Of a DNA stretch of 64,000 bases, positions 55,701 to 63,051 are shown in pieces. Below the pieces are notes generated by a model, which saw only the letters and a program-made list of their open reading frames with translations, searched no databases and was not told the origin of the DNA. The stretch covers positions 455,209-519,208 of the forward strand of contig NC_079476.1 of assembly GCF_026230105.1 (NCBI RefSeq), written 5' to 3'. The DNA is from Diorhabda sublineata (taxonomy: Eukaryota; Arthropoda; Insecta; Coleoptera; Chrysomelidae). Position 1 is the first letter of the stretch; the number at the start of each line of letters is the position of its first letter. The position numbers and the translations under genes are program-made.

Positions 55701-56967
55701 CACTGGTCCAGAGAGTGTTATTTTTACAAGCTATAAAGACCCAAGTCCAAATATTTATGGGACTCTAGATTAAAGATTCAAGTATTGGTTGGGCTCTAGA
55801 GTCTCCTTGTAAATATAGACTTTCTAATGTCCAAAGGTAAAATCTCTCATACTGAATACAGTTCGAATAATACCGGATTAAGTTCTTCATTACTATGGAG
55901 GTTTCAAGCTACCCAATTAGTTTCTCAAACGTTTTTAAAAGGAAAATTGTTGGTATTTGTCTCAAGATCACAAACGAAAATGACAGATTATCAGGATTGT
56001 GCATCCTCAAATTGCAAATCTGTGCAGAAATATTTCTGCGCCAATTTGGAAATGTGGATAAACTACGTGGAGTTTCTTGTCGTATCACTGAATCGTTTCC
56101 GTTGAGATATCGGACCATTCATAGAAGATTTAAGACACGCTTAATAATTATGACGAAATAGATTCAAAAGTCATCAAATATGAGTTTCATGAAACTGGAT
56201 GTTGATTTTAGTATCTGAAGCTGAAGTAAACTGTCACCATATATGTGAACAATATTTATAAAAGTTTTGTTACTTTTTCACATTGCCTTCTAGTTTTACT
56301 TTTACGCCATTGCTTGTAAGGATCTCCAACATACTCGGATCTAATTGGCTTTTGTATAAAAATAGTTTCATGTATAAGCTTTCTTCTTTTCAAGAAATCT
56401 CTATGCCCTTCTTTTAACCATTTTTTCCACTCTTTGCTACTTCATTCATCTGCTCGATTGTTTTTCCTTGTCTTCCTAATATTACATGTTGTTGGATGTT
56501 CTTCTGTCACTTTTCTTATCAAACTTTGTGGCGTTTCTCTCTTTATGTGTCCTTACCAGTTATTCAGTTTTCTGTTTAAGCTTTTCTACAATTAATTCAT
56601 TTCTTATATACCCATCGTCGTTTTTCCTGCTATTTTCCTTAGTTGTTCCATCTCTTCTGAGACTATTCTGTTCAGTGTCTTATTGTCTTATTAAGAGTCC
56701 CCTAGATAGTTAAAAGTGGTTGCTTTATGATACCCTCTTTTTTTTATCCACTACTATCCCTTTGCTTTTCTAGATATTTACTTCCATTCTTGGGTGTCTT
56801 TGTCTACCTTTTTCCAATTTTCTTGAACGTATCTGCTACGGTTTGTGCGAAATATATAATATTAATATTTTTCTTTTGATTTATAGGATAATAGTTTGGA
56901 AAACAGTTGGTCCAAATCTCGGGACGAAGCGTCGTGGTTATACAACAGTACCTGGGACCGAAAATGA
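40659..56967 (+). CDS. otd: orthodenticle/ocelliless homeobox transcription factor, whole coding span (six exons)
   Basis: Joining 40659-40758, 43400-43551, 51628-51797, 53284-53392, 54123-54338 and 56887-56967 gives 828 nt, 275 residues plus stop, with every junction in frame and every intron GT-AG. Residues 1-33 hold the Otx-type start MAYLKSTPYPVPGLGL. The homeodomain is residues 39-98 (QRRERTTFTRAQLD to the KCRQQQ region). Lysine is at homeodomain position 50 (residue 88, in WFKNRRAK), the bicoid/Otx-type DNA specificity. A Gln-rich and Ser/Thr-rich linker follows, then LRDSPNYVK, SIWSPASIDSF, a Tyr/Asn-rich stretch and a Trp-rich end. Otd proteins are nuclear regulators of anterior head, eye and midline patterning. 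Which insect paralogue (otd1 or otd2) this is cannot be settled here. The introns (2641, 8076, 1486, 730 and 2548 bp) are full of transposon debris. Confidence 0.93.
40970..41300 (-). repeat. probable dispersed repeat with a 105-codon frame
   Basis: The block begins ATACAGGGTGAGCTATAAAT, the style of many insect repeat ends, and holds a 105-codon - strand frame (KVRAKYEDIATKIVTFRGIF) without a known domain. It lies in the first otd intron, just downstream of the donor. Confidence 0.35.
41768..42740 (-). mobile_element. nearly full-length decayed mariner in otd intron
   Basis: On the - strand: ELTEENTKCGTGRSQTEIER (42470), SHINFGLDMRKLCSRWALRL (42370), TMDETWVHHFTPKTKK (42230; first catalytic Asp intact), GVGFLECAWDNFHC, KRRKLLLHQDSSTVHT near 42035 (second Asp) and HAPHSPDLASMVW near 41950 (third Asp block). 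The end AGGATGGTCC at 41770 resembles the copy at 31540. Frames are broken several times. Confidence 0.85.
42741..43399. other. otd intron sequence with a GC-richer patch
   Basis: Bases 42808-42920 are unusually GC-rich for this intron and open on both strands (+ strand LNFPYNPERSRGPYDIFHSK; - strand ESLIAGLWTAPCYDVL). No splice-bounded exon is convincing. It could be a repeat or a regulatory patch. Confidence 0.3.
43400..43551 (+). CDS. otd: otd exon with homeodomain positions -5 to 46
   Basis: The exon follows TTATTTCAG and ends at a GTAAGT donor. It completes the split Gly codon and encodes residues 35-84. This stretch contains RKQRRERTTFTRAQLDILEA, then LFGKTRYPDIFMREE and the second helix through LPESRVQ. 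Compared with the usual Otd homeodomain the visible change is Ile for Val in LD(V/I)LEALF. The exon stops at homeodomain position 46; the 46/47 intron site is the classic one of paired-class homeobox genes. Confidence 0.96.
43819..44132. repeat. 112-bp tandem repeat, nearly three units
   Basis: CGTATCCATTGAAAAATCAA occurs at 43819, 43931 and 44043, exactly 112 bp apart, with only scattered differences between units. The third unit ends early, at the junction with the pseudogene. Confidence 0.93.
44215..45015 (+). pseudogene. pseudogene of a dispersed insect gene family (Cys-rich N-terminus), inserted in otd intron
   Basis: From 44219 the + strand reads MLRKCSNNLKNSCYVCGEST, then FTPLIEKCHYRF and HHQDKSRAPHICYVT. 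Later come DPLANPEDIFLLPLKLIKYF (44600) and GSVSDEQGKRFHQDISSIEK then RYQGKKVQMLSDYCW (44900-44990). This order is known from an uncharacterised protein of about 400 residues found repeatedly, often beside transposons, in insect genomes. Stops and frameshifts make this copy dead. It lies between units of the 112-bp repeat. Confidence 0.65.
45239..45298. repeat. fourth, displaced unit of the 112-bp repeat
   Basis: CACGTATCCATTGAAAAATC and the next 40 bp match the array units, 1.1 kb away beyond the pseudogene. Confidence 0.88.
45300..45689. other. otd intron, nothing recognised
   Basis: AT-rich, no frame of note. Confidence 0.4.
45690..45965. repeat. left arm of a 2.8-kb inverted-repeat bracket
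   Basis: TCGATGGTACGTGGTAGAAC, ACTGTATTCGATGTTATTAA, TTTAGAATACATCTAATAAA and TTGACAATTGACATTGACAG occur here in order. The same blocks occur in reverse complement, in reverse order, between 48540 and 48282. Overall similarity is high, with small indels. Confidence 0.85.
46205..46800 (+). other. decayed coding-like sequence that hosts a MITE
   Basis: The + strand flank left of the MITE reads LNESNNSAAKEILLTLWQTN then IRSIGSQLNRKL. The right flank (46495-46790) is GC-richer and continues in broken frames. Removing the MITE and one TAA copy rejoins the flanks. Family not identified. Confidence 0.3.
46320..46494. mobile_element. 175-bp MITE with TAA target duplication
   Basis: AGCGCGTTACACACTACCTT at 46320 is the start of a 44-bp inverted repeat matching the right end (46451-46494) with about five mismatches. 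TAA flanks both sides (46317-46319 and 46495-46497). Three-base TWA duplications point to the PIF/Harbinger superfamily. Confidence 0.85.
46801..47935. other. otd intron, AT-rich, nothing recognised
   Basis: A frame at 47470-47688 (72 codons) has no motif. Confidence 0.4.
47938..47966. repeat. interstitial TTAGG-type repeat
   Basis: More than five tandem CCTAA units, the complement of the ancestral insect telomeric repeat. It lies in an otd intron inside the inverted-repeat bracket. Confidence 0.85.
48075..48235. repeat. extra partial copy of the inverted-repeat arm
   Basis: GGTAACACTAATTTAGTTCT and TGTCATTACTGTCAATGTCA, then ATTGTCGAGATAAATAA, repeat the arm at 48282-48360 in the same orientation. 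Two copies therefore stand in tandem on the right side. Confidence 0.75.
48282..48540. repeat. right arm of the 2.8-kb inverted-repeat bracket
   Basis: Reverse complement of the arm at 45690-45965, including the A/T run, CGTTTATTTATTTTGACAAT and GGTACGTGACAGAACTAATC. Confidence 0.85.
48545..49375. other. otd intron, nothing recognised
   Basis: GC-richer than average at 48525-48770, with an 80-codon - strand frame of no known family (basic start, hydrophobic centre). Confidence 0.35.
49380..49830 (-). mobile_element. mariner transposase fragment, C-terminal half
   Basis: The - strand reads SLASEGEVVNQQYHLHIMTE near 49660, then SKYHILVLDRPPYSQDLASC and HFYLCPKVKSTSRGRIFESV at 49430-49540. This is the third catalytic Asp block and tail of the mariner lineage seen at 19779. 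Confidence 0.78.
49855..50300 (-). mobile_element. Penelope-like retroelement remnant
   Basis: The frame contains ISSEEVFPLDLILAGEGLLV, then ASEDDNLVLETRVRHSNREC and GCKQCIRREIRKKYL. It matches, block for block, the sequence downstream of the GIY-YIG region at 25945-26130 (EDDNLIIETFVRHSNR). Bases 50100-50290 are a second, adjacent piece of the same region (TCAATTTCTTACAGCCCACC recurs near 25894). Confidence 0.65.
50600..51115 (+). mobile_element. Tc1/mariner-type transposase N-terminal half
   Basis: A 5' untranslated block (GGGTTTTCCAATAAGAGGTG) precedes a 115-codon frame with YTFQQRIEIIKIHYKNGESL, SRIAIQKLVEKFELWGQVID and NIAAIAQSVEENPGLSIPRR. These are two helix-turn-helix domains of a common insect element group. 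A frameshift near 51005 is followed by ILHKDLDLKAHKV. The catalytic half is gone. It lies in the third otd intron region, 0.5 kb before the recognition-helix exon. Confidence 0.82.
51116..51627. other. otd intron, nothing recognised
   Basis: AT-rich; ends with the acceptor of the recognition-helix exon. Confidence 0.4.
51628..51797 (+). CDS. otd: otd exon with homeodomain recognition helix and Gln-rich linker
   Basis: It starts after ATTTCAG and ends before GTAAGA. It encodes residues 85-140 plus two bases of a split Ser codon. It opens with VWFKNRRAKCRQQQKQ, the recognition helix with Lys at position 50 and the invariant W48, F49, N51 and R53. A Gln/His/Asn-rich stretch and a Thr/Ser-rich, low-complexity linker follow. 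Confidence 0.96.
52320..52740 (+). mobile_element. mariner transposase, central fragment
   Basis: The + strand reads ASTFGMLKVATLVEYLQH-like sequence, then MTVIGAYYVNLVSKLRGTLK at 52440-52500, then VEHPPYSQDLAL at 52556-52590. This is a mariner catalytic core with the second Asp block lost. It lies in the otd intron after the homeobox. Confidence 0.7.
53284..53392 (+). CDS. otd: otd exon encoding the LRDSPNYVK segment
   Basis: The acceptor is TTTCTAG and the donor GTAAGC. The exon completes the split Ser and encodes residues 142-177. It contains SGSPPSVPTALHLRDSPNYV, a segment recognisable from insect Otd proteins. The phase matches both neighbouring exons, and no other frame of this interval is open and in phase. 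Confidence 0.88.
53584..53867. mobile_element. possible fold-back MITE
   Basis: AAAGGCCGTTTGACATGG at the left and the complement of CCATGTCAAACG-like words at the right pair only loosely. TTGCATGG, TTGCAAG and TTGCACG words recur through the block. GC-richer than the flanks. No target duplication seen. Confidence 0.35.
54123..54338 (+). CDS. otd: otd exon encoding the SIWSPAS region
   Basis: The acceptor is TTTTTAG and the donor GTAAGT. The exon encodes residues 178-249 and contains SSIWSPASIDSFSLD, followed by a Ser/Asn/Tyr-rich stretch with YYSNMEYLSSTPMNHSQF. The SIWSPA motif is a hallmark of the Otx/Otd carboxy half. Reading through the donor would give about 56 unrelated residues to a stop at 54507, so splicing to the last exon is preferred. 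Confidence 0.9.
54830..55690 (+). mobile_element. decayed mariner carrying an insertion
   Basis: The 5' flank (ATATGGCAACAATGATATGA) matches 5461. HRKSTVVSENIDAMSKGEFT at 54935 is the helix-turn-helix end. After an unrelated GC-rich block (about 54998-55135), transposase resumes with VVRAQSVPKQIVFCFFGIIR at 55261 and VTIPLERLERFI. Its C-terminal half is a jumble. It lies in the last otd intron. Confidence 0.75.
54998..55138. mobile_element. GC-rich insertion inside the mariner
   Basis: GCGAATTCACACCAACGGAC is the style of a MITE end, and the 140-bp block interrupts transposase sequence. The right boundary and inverted repeat are unclear. Confidence 0.35.
56280..56860 (-). mobile_element. LINE C-terminal remnant in last otd intron
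   Basis: The - strand reads GYIRNELIVEKLKQKTE near 56570-56620 and GHIKRETPQSLIRKVTEEHP near 56500-56560, the RNxxI...GHxxR end of RTE/R2-like LINEs. EWKKWLKEGHRDFLKRRKLI lies further on. It ends about 25 bp before the last otd exon. Confidence 0.65.
56887..56967 (+). CDS. otd: otd terminal coding exon
   Basis: After the acceptor TTTATAG the frame reads DNSLENSWSKSRDEASWLYN and ends STWDRK-stop. It is in phase 0 with the preceding exon. The small Trp-rich tail looks like a conserved Otd carboxy terminus rather than transposon sequence. It lies directly after a LINE remnant on the opposite strand. Confidence 0.8.
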   Translation, partial: DNSLENSWSKSRDEASWLYNSTWDRK

Positions 56968-56999
56968 AATATCATCAAGGTCAAAAAACTTGGAAAATA

Positions 57000-58735
57000 T
57001 TTCTGAAAAAACCCAAATACTCATCTTCTATCATTTTCCAATTATAGAAATAGATATTTTTATTTTAGAATAACGAGATCGATCGATAGATAATGATTCG
57101 TTTTTAATTACTTCTATCTATCAGTGAAAAATTAGCTAAACTATAGCTATTTTCCATTTACCTCTCAACTCACTCAGTTCCTTTTCAGTCTCACGAGTGA
57201 GACTTAACTGAGTTACTACCAGCACAAGCTTAAGACCTTTTGCTTCGATGAGTTTTGTGGGCCGAGATTGAAAGTGAGGTTAAGGACAACACGTTGGCTT
57301 GTCATCAAAATAAGCAAGTTCACAATATTAAATTATTGATCTCTTCTGTATTGAGTCGAGCAGCTTCAGGTCATGCTTGAGAACCGACCAAATCCCGAGC
57401 CTCATTTGGAAAAACAGCAGCCTGGATTCCTGGGTATTACCACCCCATTCTAGAATGTTTTCAAGATCTGTATTGATGGTAGTGATTTCTTATACTTAAC
57501 AAATTATTATCTGTCGATTGATCTACAAATAATACTCTTAAGTAACGATTTTTAAGTACCTAAAAGTTTAAATGTGCAATGGGAAAATATCCATATCAAA
57601 AAAAAGGTTCTCCACTGTATATACGTCTAAAAACTCTAATTTTCTGACCAATACAATAATTTTATCGAATTTAAATTTTAGTACGTAAAGGCTCTATAAT
57701 ATACTAGTCAAATTTTATGTGCCAATAAAAAAAAAATGAAAACCAACGAAAATATCTTTAAATAATTTTGTACAGAGTTATGTATAAAGTTTAGAATAAA
57801 TGTAAATCGAAGATACACGATTCGTTTATTTAATTTCCTTAATTCCCAAACTCTTTGATTGAACTTTACTTCCAAAATTTAGGTTAGGATTGTATTGCTT
57901 AAACGCAGCTATTGGAAGAAGCGCGTGAGGTATGTCAATTGTTAGCGCCATCTAACTGTTAGATACTACAACTAGGCGTCGGCCATATTGTTGTTGCGTT
58001 TTTCTTAAACAAATCATGGTGATCATAACATCATACCTTCATCTTGAAAGCAATGAAAGTGGGTAGAAAAGTTAATCGGACATAAAGACAAAATTTGATA
58101 AAACTTGAATCCTGATTCTAGACGAACAAGACCTACTAACCTAACCTAACCTTACCAAGCACTATCACACAAAGAGGAAATATAAAGTTAAAGATGAGGA
58201 AAATGTTATCTAAACTCTTGTAATTCTTCATAGCTCCTTTGGTACTGAAGTTCGCGCGAAAAACTAAGTACTGCAGTCTATAGGAGGTAGACTGACCGGC
58301 AATAGAAAGATGGCTAAGGAAAGGACATAAATAAAGTGACAGGAGAGGTGCGTCAAAATGGATTCCAAGGCCCAAAGAATTAAAATGTTAATAAGAGACA
58401 TTAGAATCTGGGTAAACTGTTAACACAGGTCCACTTCCTATTTCAACACGAAGAAAAGGGAAACAGAGAAACGGATCATGAAAAATGTGAGGTTCGACGA
58501 TGATATGACATTCGATATTCTCCCGGTGTACATCACCCCCTTGGAGAATTCAGAAGGGGGTGGTTTAGTGAGCTGAAAGTCCTGCACGAGCTCATAGCAT
58601 TACTGCCAAGAAAGCATAAACTTCCACCCTACCTCTAGGGGCAAAAAAATAGTTCTTTATATCTTCGTACCGTAGCTCAAACGTGCCACAACCACACTCC
58701 TGAACTTTTTTCTGGTAGCGCTTACGGTCATGATT
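57000..58735. other. 3' flank of otd, no gene recognised
   Basis: Contains likely otd 3' untranslated sequence with AATAAA hexamers, a short CCTAA repeat at 58136-58152, and an unexplained 79-codon - strand frame at 58136-58375. Confidence 0.45.
57724..57800 (+). terminator. possible otd polyadenylation signals
   Basis: Two AATAAA hexamers, at 57724 and 57795, are good candidates in the 3' flank of the otd stop codon. They lie about 760-830 bp downstream in AT-rich DNA, where such hexamers are also expected by chance. Confidence 0.3.
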
Positions 58736-58739
58736 ATGA

Positions 58740-59560
58740 GTAGATTTCTCACGCATCAACAACATAATCGATTCCTCGTTTTCATGAAGTTCAATAGATA
58801 TCGCTCGCGTCGCCTTGCCGGGGTTTCATGCACCTCAAGAACAGAGCGTTTTTAGAGAGCGGACTGTGCGTGAGTTTTATAAAAACGGTAATTCGGCGCC
58901 TCTAGCGCGTAAACAATTCTGAAATATTCGCAACGTTCGTCATTTAAAAGATTGGAGAATGAGTCGGGAAGTTTGAAAAGACCCGATCAACAATGGATAA
59001 ATCAAAATACGAATATGTAAATAGTATTACTGGATATGACCTGATTTGTCTATTCGAGACCGTGATTTAAGGCTGCACTTTCACAAAATTCAGTTGGTGA
59101 AAGAATTGTACCCTCAGGAAGCTAATTGTAGGTTTGACTTAGTGAACCAGATGATTGAACGCTATTCAATATTTATAATTTTCGGATGAAGCTCATTTGC
59201 ATCTTAATGGATACGTCAATAAGCTGCTATTGGAGTACAACCAATTCAAAACTTAATCATACTTCTACATACGCCTAAATTGAGAGCATGAGCTGCGATA
59301 CTTTTTTGGAGATGAAAGTTACAGTGAATTTAGAGCGTTATCTGCAGATATAAGACGTGCCTGAACGGCAGAGGTTTGATGGTTCCATGGTTGCCGTGAG
59401 CGAAATTTTTCCCGGCAAATTGATCTTTTGGAAAGGTGATATAAGTTGATTTCCGCGCATTTCCGATTTAACACCTATAGACTTTTGTCTGTGAGGTTAT
59501 GTCAAATTTGAAATTTGAACTTTTTTTGGATTCATCGCATTTGCCGTAAAACGTTTTAAC
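58740..59560 (+). mobile_element. Tc1/mariner-type element, decayed, nearly full length
   Basis: FHAPQEQSVFRERTVREFYK then NGNSAPLARKQF at 58830-58915 is the first helix-turn-helix. QEANCRFDLVNQMIERYSIF-like sequence and FSDEAHFHLNGYVNK at 59115-59225 contain the first catalytic Asp (SDEAHFHL). DLTPIDFCLWGYVKF-type sequence at 59465-59510 is the third block. Same group as 50600. It abuts the ITFG2 3' end. Confidence 0.85.
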
Positions 59561-59606
59561 ATACAGTGGATAATATTAGACGCTATTTTTTGTTATAATG
59601 TAATAA

Positions 59607-59612
59607 TTTATT
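59607..59612 (-). terminator. ITFG2 polyadenylation signal
   Basis: AATAAA on the - strand, about 70 nt beyond the ITFG2 stop codon. Confidence 0.55.
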
Positions 59613-59679
59613 TACAATGACAGTTTTTTCTGCAAACTAATTTACTTGATTCCTTTTAATATTAAAAACATTTTTTTTT

Positions 59680-59868
59680 TCAATTTACATTGTATAAAAG
59701 ATATTCTACAAGTTCTCTTCGTTGTTTCCTATCAAAATTTTCAACAATTTCCAAAGCTTCTTCCGGGTTTTGGTCATCTCTTCTGAAAATTTCACTCATT
59801 TTAACAAGATCCGGTACAAATGTTGTACAAGTAAGTTCTTTAATCGGGAGATCGTAATAGATGATAAC
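59680..59868 (-). CDS. ITFG2: ITFG2 terminal exon
   Basis: The acceptor is TTTTTAG (- strand) directly before 59868; 62 codons lead to a TGA at 59680-59682. The exon reads VIIYYDLPIKELTCTTF, then a charged helix-forming end (RRDDQNPEEALEIV, RKQRRELVEYLLYN). It continues the preceding exon in frame. Confidence 0.78.
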   Translation of the reverse strand, partial: VIIYYDLPIKELTCTTFVPDLVKMSEIFRRDDQNPEEALEIVENFDRKQRRELVEYLLYNVN

Positions 59869-61935
59869 CTAAAAATGTAAACAAATTATTTAGACAATGG
59901 ATACTTGCAACGGTGGATTAATCACAAGGCTGAGTAGGCTGTTCTCTTCTCAGACGAAACCTGACTGGCTTGCATAGTAGCGATAGAAGAGAACGAGCCT
60001 ATATAAGACCTGGAGAAAGTTTCGCGTAGCGATGAATGGAAGAAAACGTGGCTTTTGGATTATATTGCTGGATGGTTTGGGCGGGCATTCAATTTCGTTT
60101 GTGGCACATTAGTCACACTAGTATATTCACTGGTATGTTTTTCTTTGCTTTTTTTATTGTGCACACAAAAATTCCTTTTGTTTTAATCTGTGTTCCCGGT
60201 ACCTTCATCATTTTATTTTTTTTTCACGCAGTTCTACAGCTGCCAGGTTGGGAGTTTCAGCCACCAGACTACAAATTCAACTCATTCCAAAAACTGGGAA
60301 TCTAGTTCAGGGCTGCAACCATCATTGATTTCCATATATAAATTTGTCGCTGAAATTTTTTTAGCAATAAAAAATATTAAAATGAATAATCGGGGATAGT
60401 TTTAGATTATTTGTCATGAGGTGTTTCTAGTTTTTTCGTCTTTTTTATTAATTTTTAACGTAGTTCGTTAAAAAGCTAGTGGTGTCCAATTTAATATTAA
60501 TTATTCACCCCATCTAAGTACCAGTTATTTATATACCTTTAACTGAGACTGTATACCACTTCCTGAGGAAATCTCCTGCTGGGGAATTTGAAGTTATAAA
60601 TTGAAGCAAAACCGAGAAAATGGCGGTCGAGCGGGGGGATACAAAGAAAAAAAACTTTAGAGGATCACGCCAGTCCCAACTCGTTTTATCCCAACGACAA
60701 TGACACATAGCTTGAGAAGAATTGAAGCTACAAATTTTTTGATAGACAGTCGACATTATTCAATATTTATAATGTCATCTCTTTCATTATTAATTATCTT
60801 TTTATTTTTTTCATCTCCCATCTTTTTGACTTTTTTTTTCTATTGAAATGTGTCCAAGTTTTGTATTTATGAATGGACAATAAATACTAATAAATCCCAC
60901 TTTCTTGAAAAGTACATGAAATTCGCTGGTTTCTAGAAAGACAGTCACAACTCGAAAATCGCATTTTATTATAGGGTCTATTAAACTCCATTTCCCATAA
61001 AATCGACATAAACTTTAAATAACAACCGCTGCACGTCGCTTTTGACGCGCAAGATTGTCCTAACGTTTATTTTGAAGAAAACAGTCGCATGTTGAAAAGT
61101 ACCGAGAAAACTTGGTCCAGATTTCGAGGAATAACGTCATATCTCTCGTTTTGTAGTAAAAGTTTTCCGGGTGAATTTAATTTCGGATAACGAAATTGTT
61201 TTCGGAAAAAAAACACATTTATCTATGGTTTTTCAGCTCAGATTCACGTGGTGTCGGTGTCAGAGGGTGAAATTTCAAACCAAGCATCCAGGTTACGGTT
61301 TTGCAATGGTAGAAGCAAGAGAGTTGAAAATTGAAACCAAGTTAAAGATAAATTTGATTTGATTTTATCGAAACGTGGTGGTCTTTTTCATTTTTTCGAG
61401 ATGTACTTACAGTATTTTTGAAATTTACATAAACAAAGCAAGTAACATCGGGCGCATTTAGAGTAATATTATAGTATCCGCTATGGAAAGCTTGTACAGC
61501 TTCACCTAAATGAAACCTAACGGAATTTTTCGCTTGGTCTAGTATGTACGTTTCACCGTCCCAAGAACAAGCAACTATATCATCCGATCCATTTCCTGTT
61601 ACGTCTAATTTTGTTAAAGCGAAAAGTTGATGGTCCACTGCTATCGCCCTTAAAAAAAATCTCACTAGATCTGGTAACGAAGCAAATTCCTTAAATCTTA
61701 CCATAGAATTACTTCATCTTGAACCAGCATAATGGTGCCATCGAGAGTTGCTAAAGCGTAAGGTTTTCCTTTGGCAGTAGAACCTTCCTGGGATGTCTCA
61801 AAATTTTCGACATTATTATACTGGGAACATTGAAGATCTCCCAGAATTTCAGTGGATATATTTTGATTTCGCATCCGAGATATTCCAAGAAATTGATAAT
61901 CAATGGAACTAGAAATATTTTCGGTAGTAGAACTG
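59680..61935 (-). CDS. ITFG2: ITFG2 (FG-GAP repeat protein, KICSTOR subunit), C-terminal half
   Basis: Three - strand exons, 61702-61935, 61411-61648 and 59680-59868, join in frame to about 219 residues ending in a stop. The product carries GKPYALATLDGTIMLVQDE, then DHQLFALTKLDVTGNGSDD and IVACSWDGETYILDQ. These are FG-GAP/beta-propeller blade motifs with the Asp-rich DVTGNGSDD turn typical of ITFG2. In animals ITFG2 works in KICSTOR, which recruits GATOR1 to lysosomes to restrain TORC1. The known family is about twice this length, so the 5' exons must lie beyond 61935; none was recognised in the rest of the window. It converges with otd. Confidence 0.85.
59870..61410. other. ITFG2 intron
   Basis: A 1542-bp intron with short frames but no domain motifs. 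CTGGGAATCTAGTTCAGGGC then TGCAACCATC at 60292 repeats the word found at 21209. Confidence 0.6.
61411..61648 (-). CDS. ITFG2: ITFG2 internal exon with FG-GAP motif
   Basis: It begins after TTTTAAG (- strand) and ends at GTAAGT. It encodes 79 residues, including LDVTGNGSDDIVACSWDGET and YILDQ, then FHLGEAVQAFHSGYY, and ends CFVYVNFKNT. This is the most diagnostic part of the gene. It joins in phase 0 to the last exon. Confidence 0.88.
61702..61935 (-). CDS. ITFG2: ITFG2 internal exon
   Basis: The acceptor (TTTTTAG on the - strand) lies just above 61935 and the donor GTAAGA just below 61702. The first part is a polar, poorly conserved linker; the last third is the blade sequence YALATLDGTIMLVQDEVIL, ending inside a Trp codon. 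The intron to the next exon is only 53 bp, typical of compact insect introns. Confidence 0.75.
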
Positions 61936-62059
61936 CTAAAAATTGAAACAGAATATATAACAACCCTTAAGTAGTTGAGACAATATCAAAAATAAACCGG
62001 AAGGGATTATCTGCCTTTTGGAGTGGTTAAAGTGTATAAAAACTTCTTTCGATTCCTGG

Positions 62060-62360
62060 AAAATGAGTTTTTCTTTGCAGCAATTTCGTTATCAAATTTT
62101 TTCGGCAGGAGGGTTGCCAATAAAACATATTTGAATCGAAATGATCAGAAAAATATGTTGGCGAAACGTCTCCTAGGGTGTAACTGGACCTCAGAAAATT
62201 TTGCGAGAAATATTAACCCTGGGTCCGTGATTTTTCGATTCTTGGCTTTCTATATTTTGAAAAATCACGGACTCAGGAAGGAACAGTCCCGCCAACATTT
62301 TTTTCTGGTAAGTTTGAATAAAATTTTGATTGGTTTAGTTCGCAGAAATCGAAAAAGCAC
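62060..62360. repeat. imperfect fold-back of about 300 bp
   Basis: The core GTCCGTGATTTTTCGA (62224) pairs with GAAAAATCACGGACTC (62259). Outer blocks pair too: CAGAAAAATATGTTGGCG near 62146 against the complement of CGCCAACATTTTTTTCTG at 62290. The loop is about 20 bp. Confidence 0.6.
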
Positions 62361-63045
62361 AGAAAATCGATGATTTTCCTTGCTTTTGCATATATTTCAA
62401 CCATTGAAGCATTTTTCCCGTCAAAAAGAATTTGTTAATCAAATCTATGATCAAATATCGTTCTATGAACAGAAATCAAAAAATTTTTTTGGAAAATTTG
62501 ATTTTCCCAATAAAAACTCAATAGGAGTTTTCCACGAATCGTAAGTACTTTCTATACTCTTTGAGTATACAAAATCGCGAAGAAACTTCAGCCTAAAAGT
62601 GTAAAAATGAATAAAATGCAGTAAAGTAAGACTAAAGAACCACAAAAAAATCAACTTGAAATGTGTTATTGAGAAAAAAGACAAAGAAAATATGGGGATA
62701 TGGGGAAACAATCCAAAACATGCATGTCATAAAAAATTGATACGCAGATGAAAAATAGAAAACAAGAAAAGAGATAAAAAATGATATTGTAAACACTAGC
62801 CGATAGAAGAAGGATAGGAAGCCAAAAAGAAAGGAGAAACCATAACTTGTGATAAAGAAAAACAGGCAGTAATAAAAAAATTAAACTCTATTAACGAAAC
62901 AGATTTTAAAAATGCTGTACAACTCAGTAATACAAAGACAAGGTAGAATAATAACACACAGTATATATTTTCAAGTACAGTAAATATTAATTAATGCTAT
63001 TACATATTAATTAATTAATGAATAGATTTTTCAATCTTTCATCAT
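62361..63045. other. AT-rich sequence, nothing recognised
   Basis: Very A-rich at 62640-62900. No frame with a motif. Confidence 0.4.
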
Positions 63046-63051
63046 AGTTTG

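Noticed and set aside
60036..60399. Hydrophobic + strand frames in the ITFG2 intron as a small membrane protein
   Set aside because: Overlapping frames in two phases, Phe-rich from T runs, with no homology and a shared repeat word at their end.
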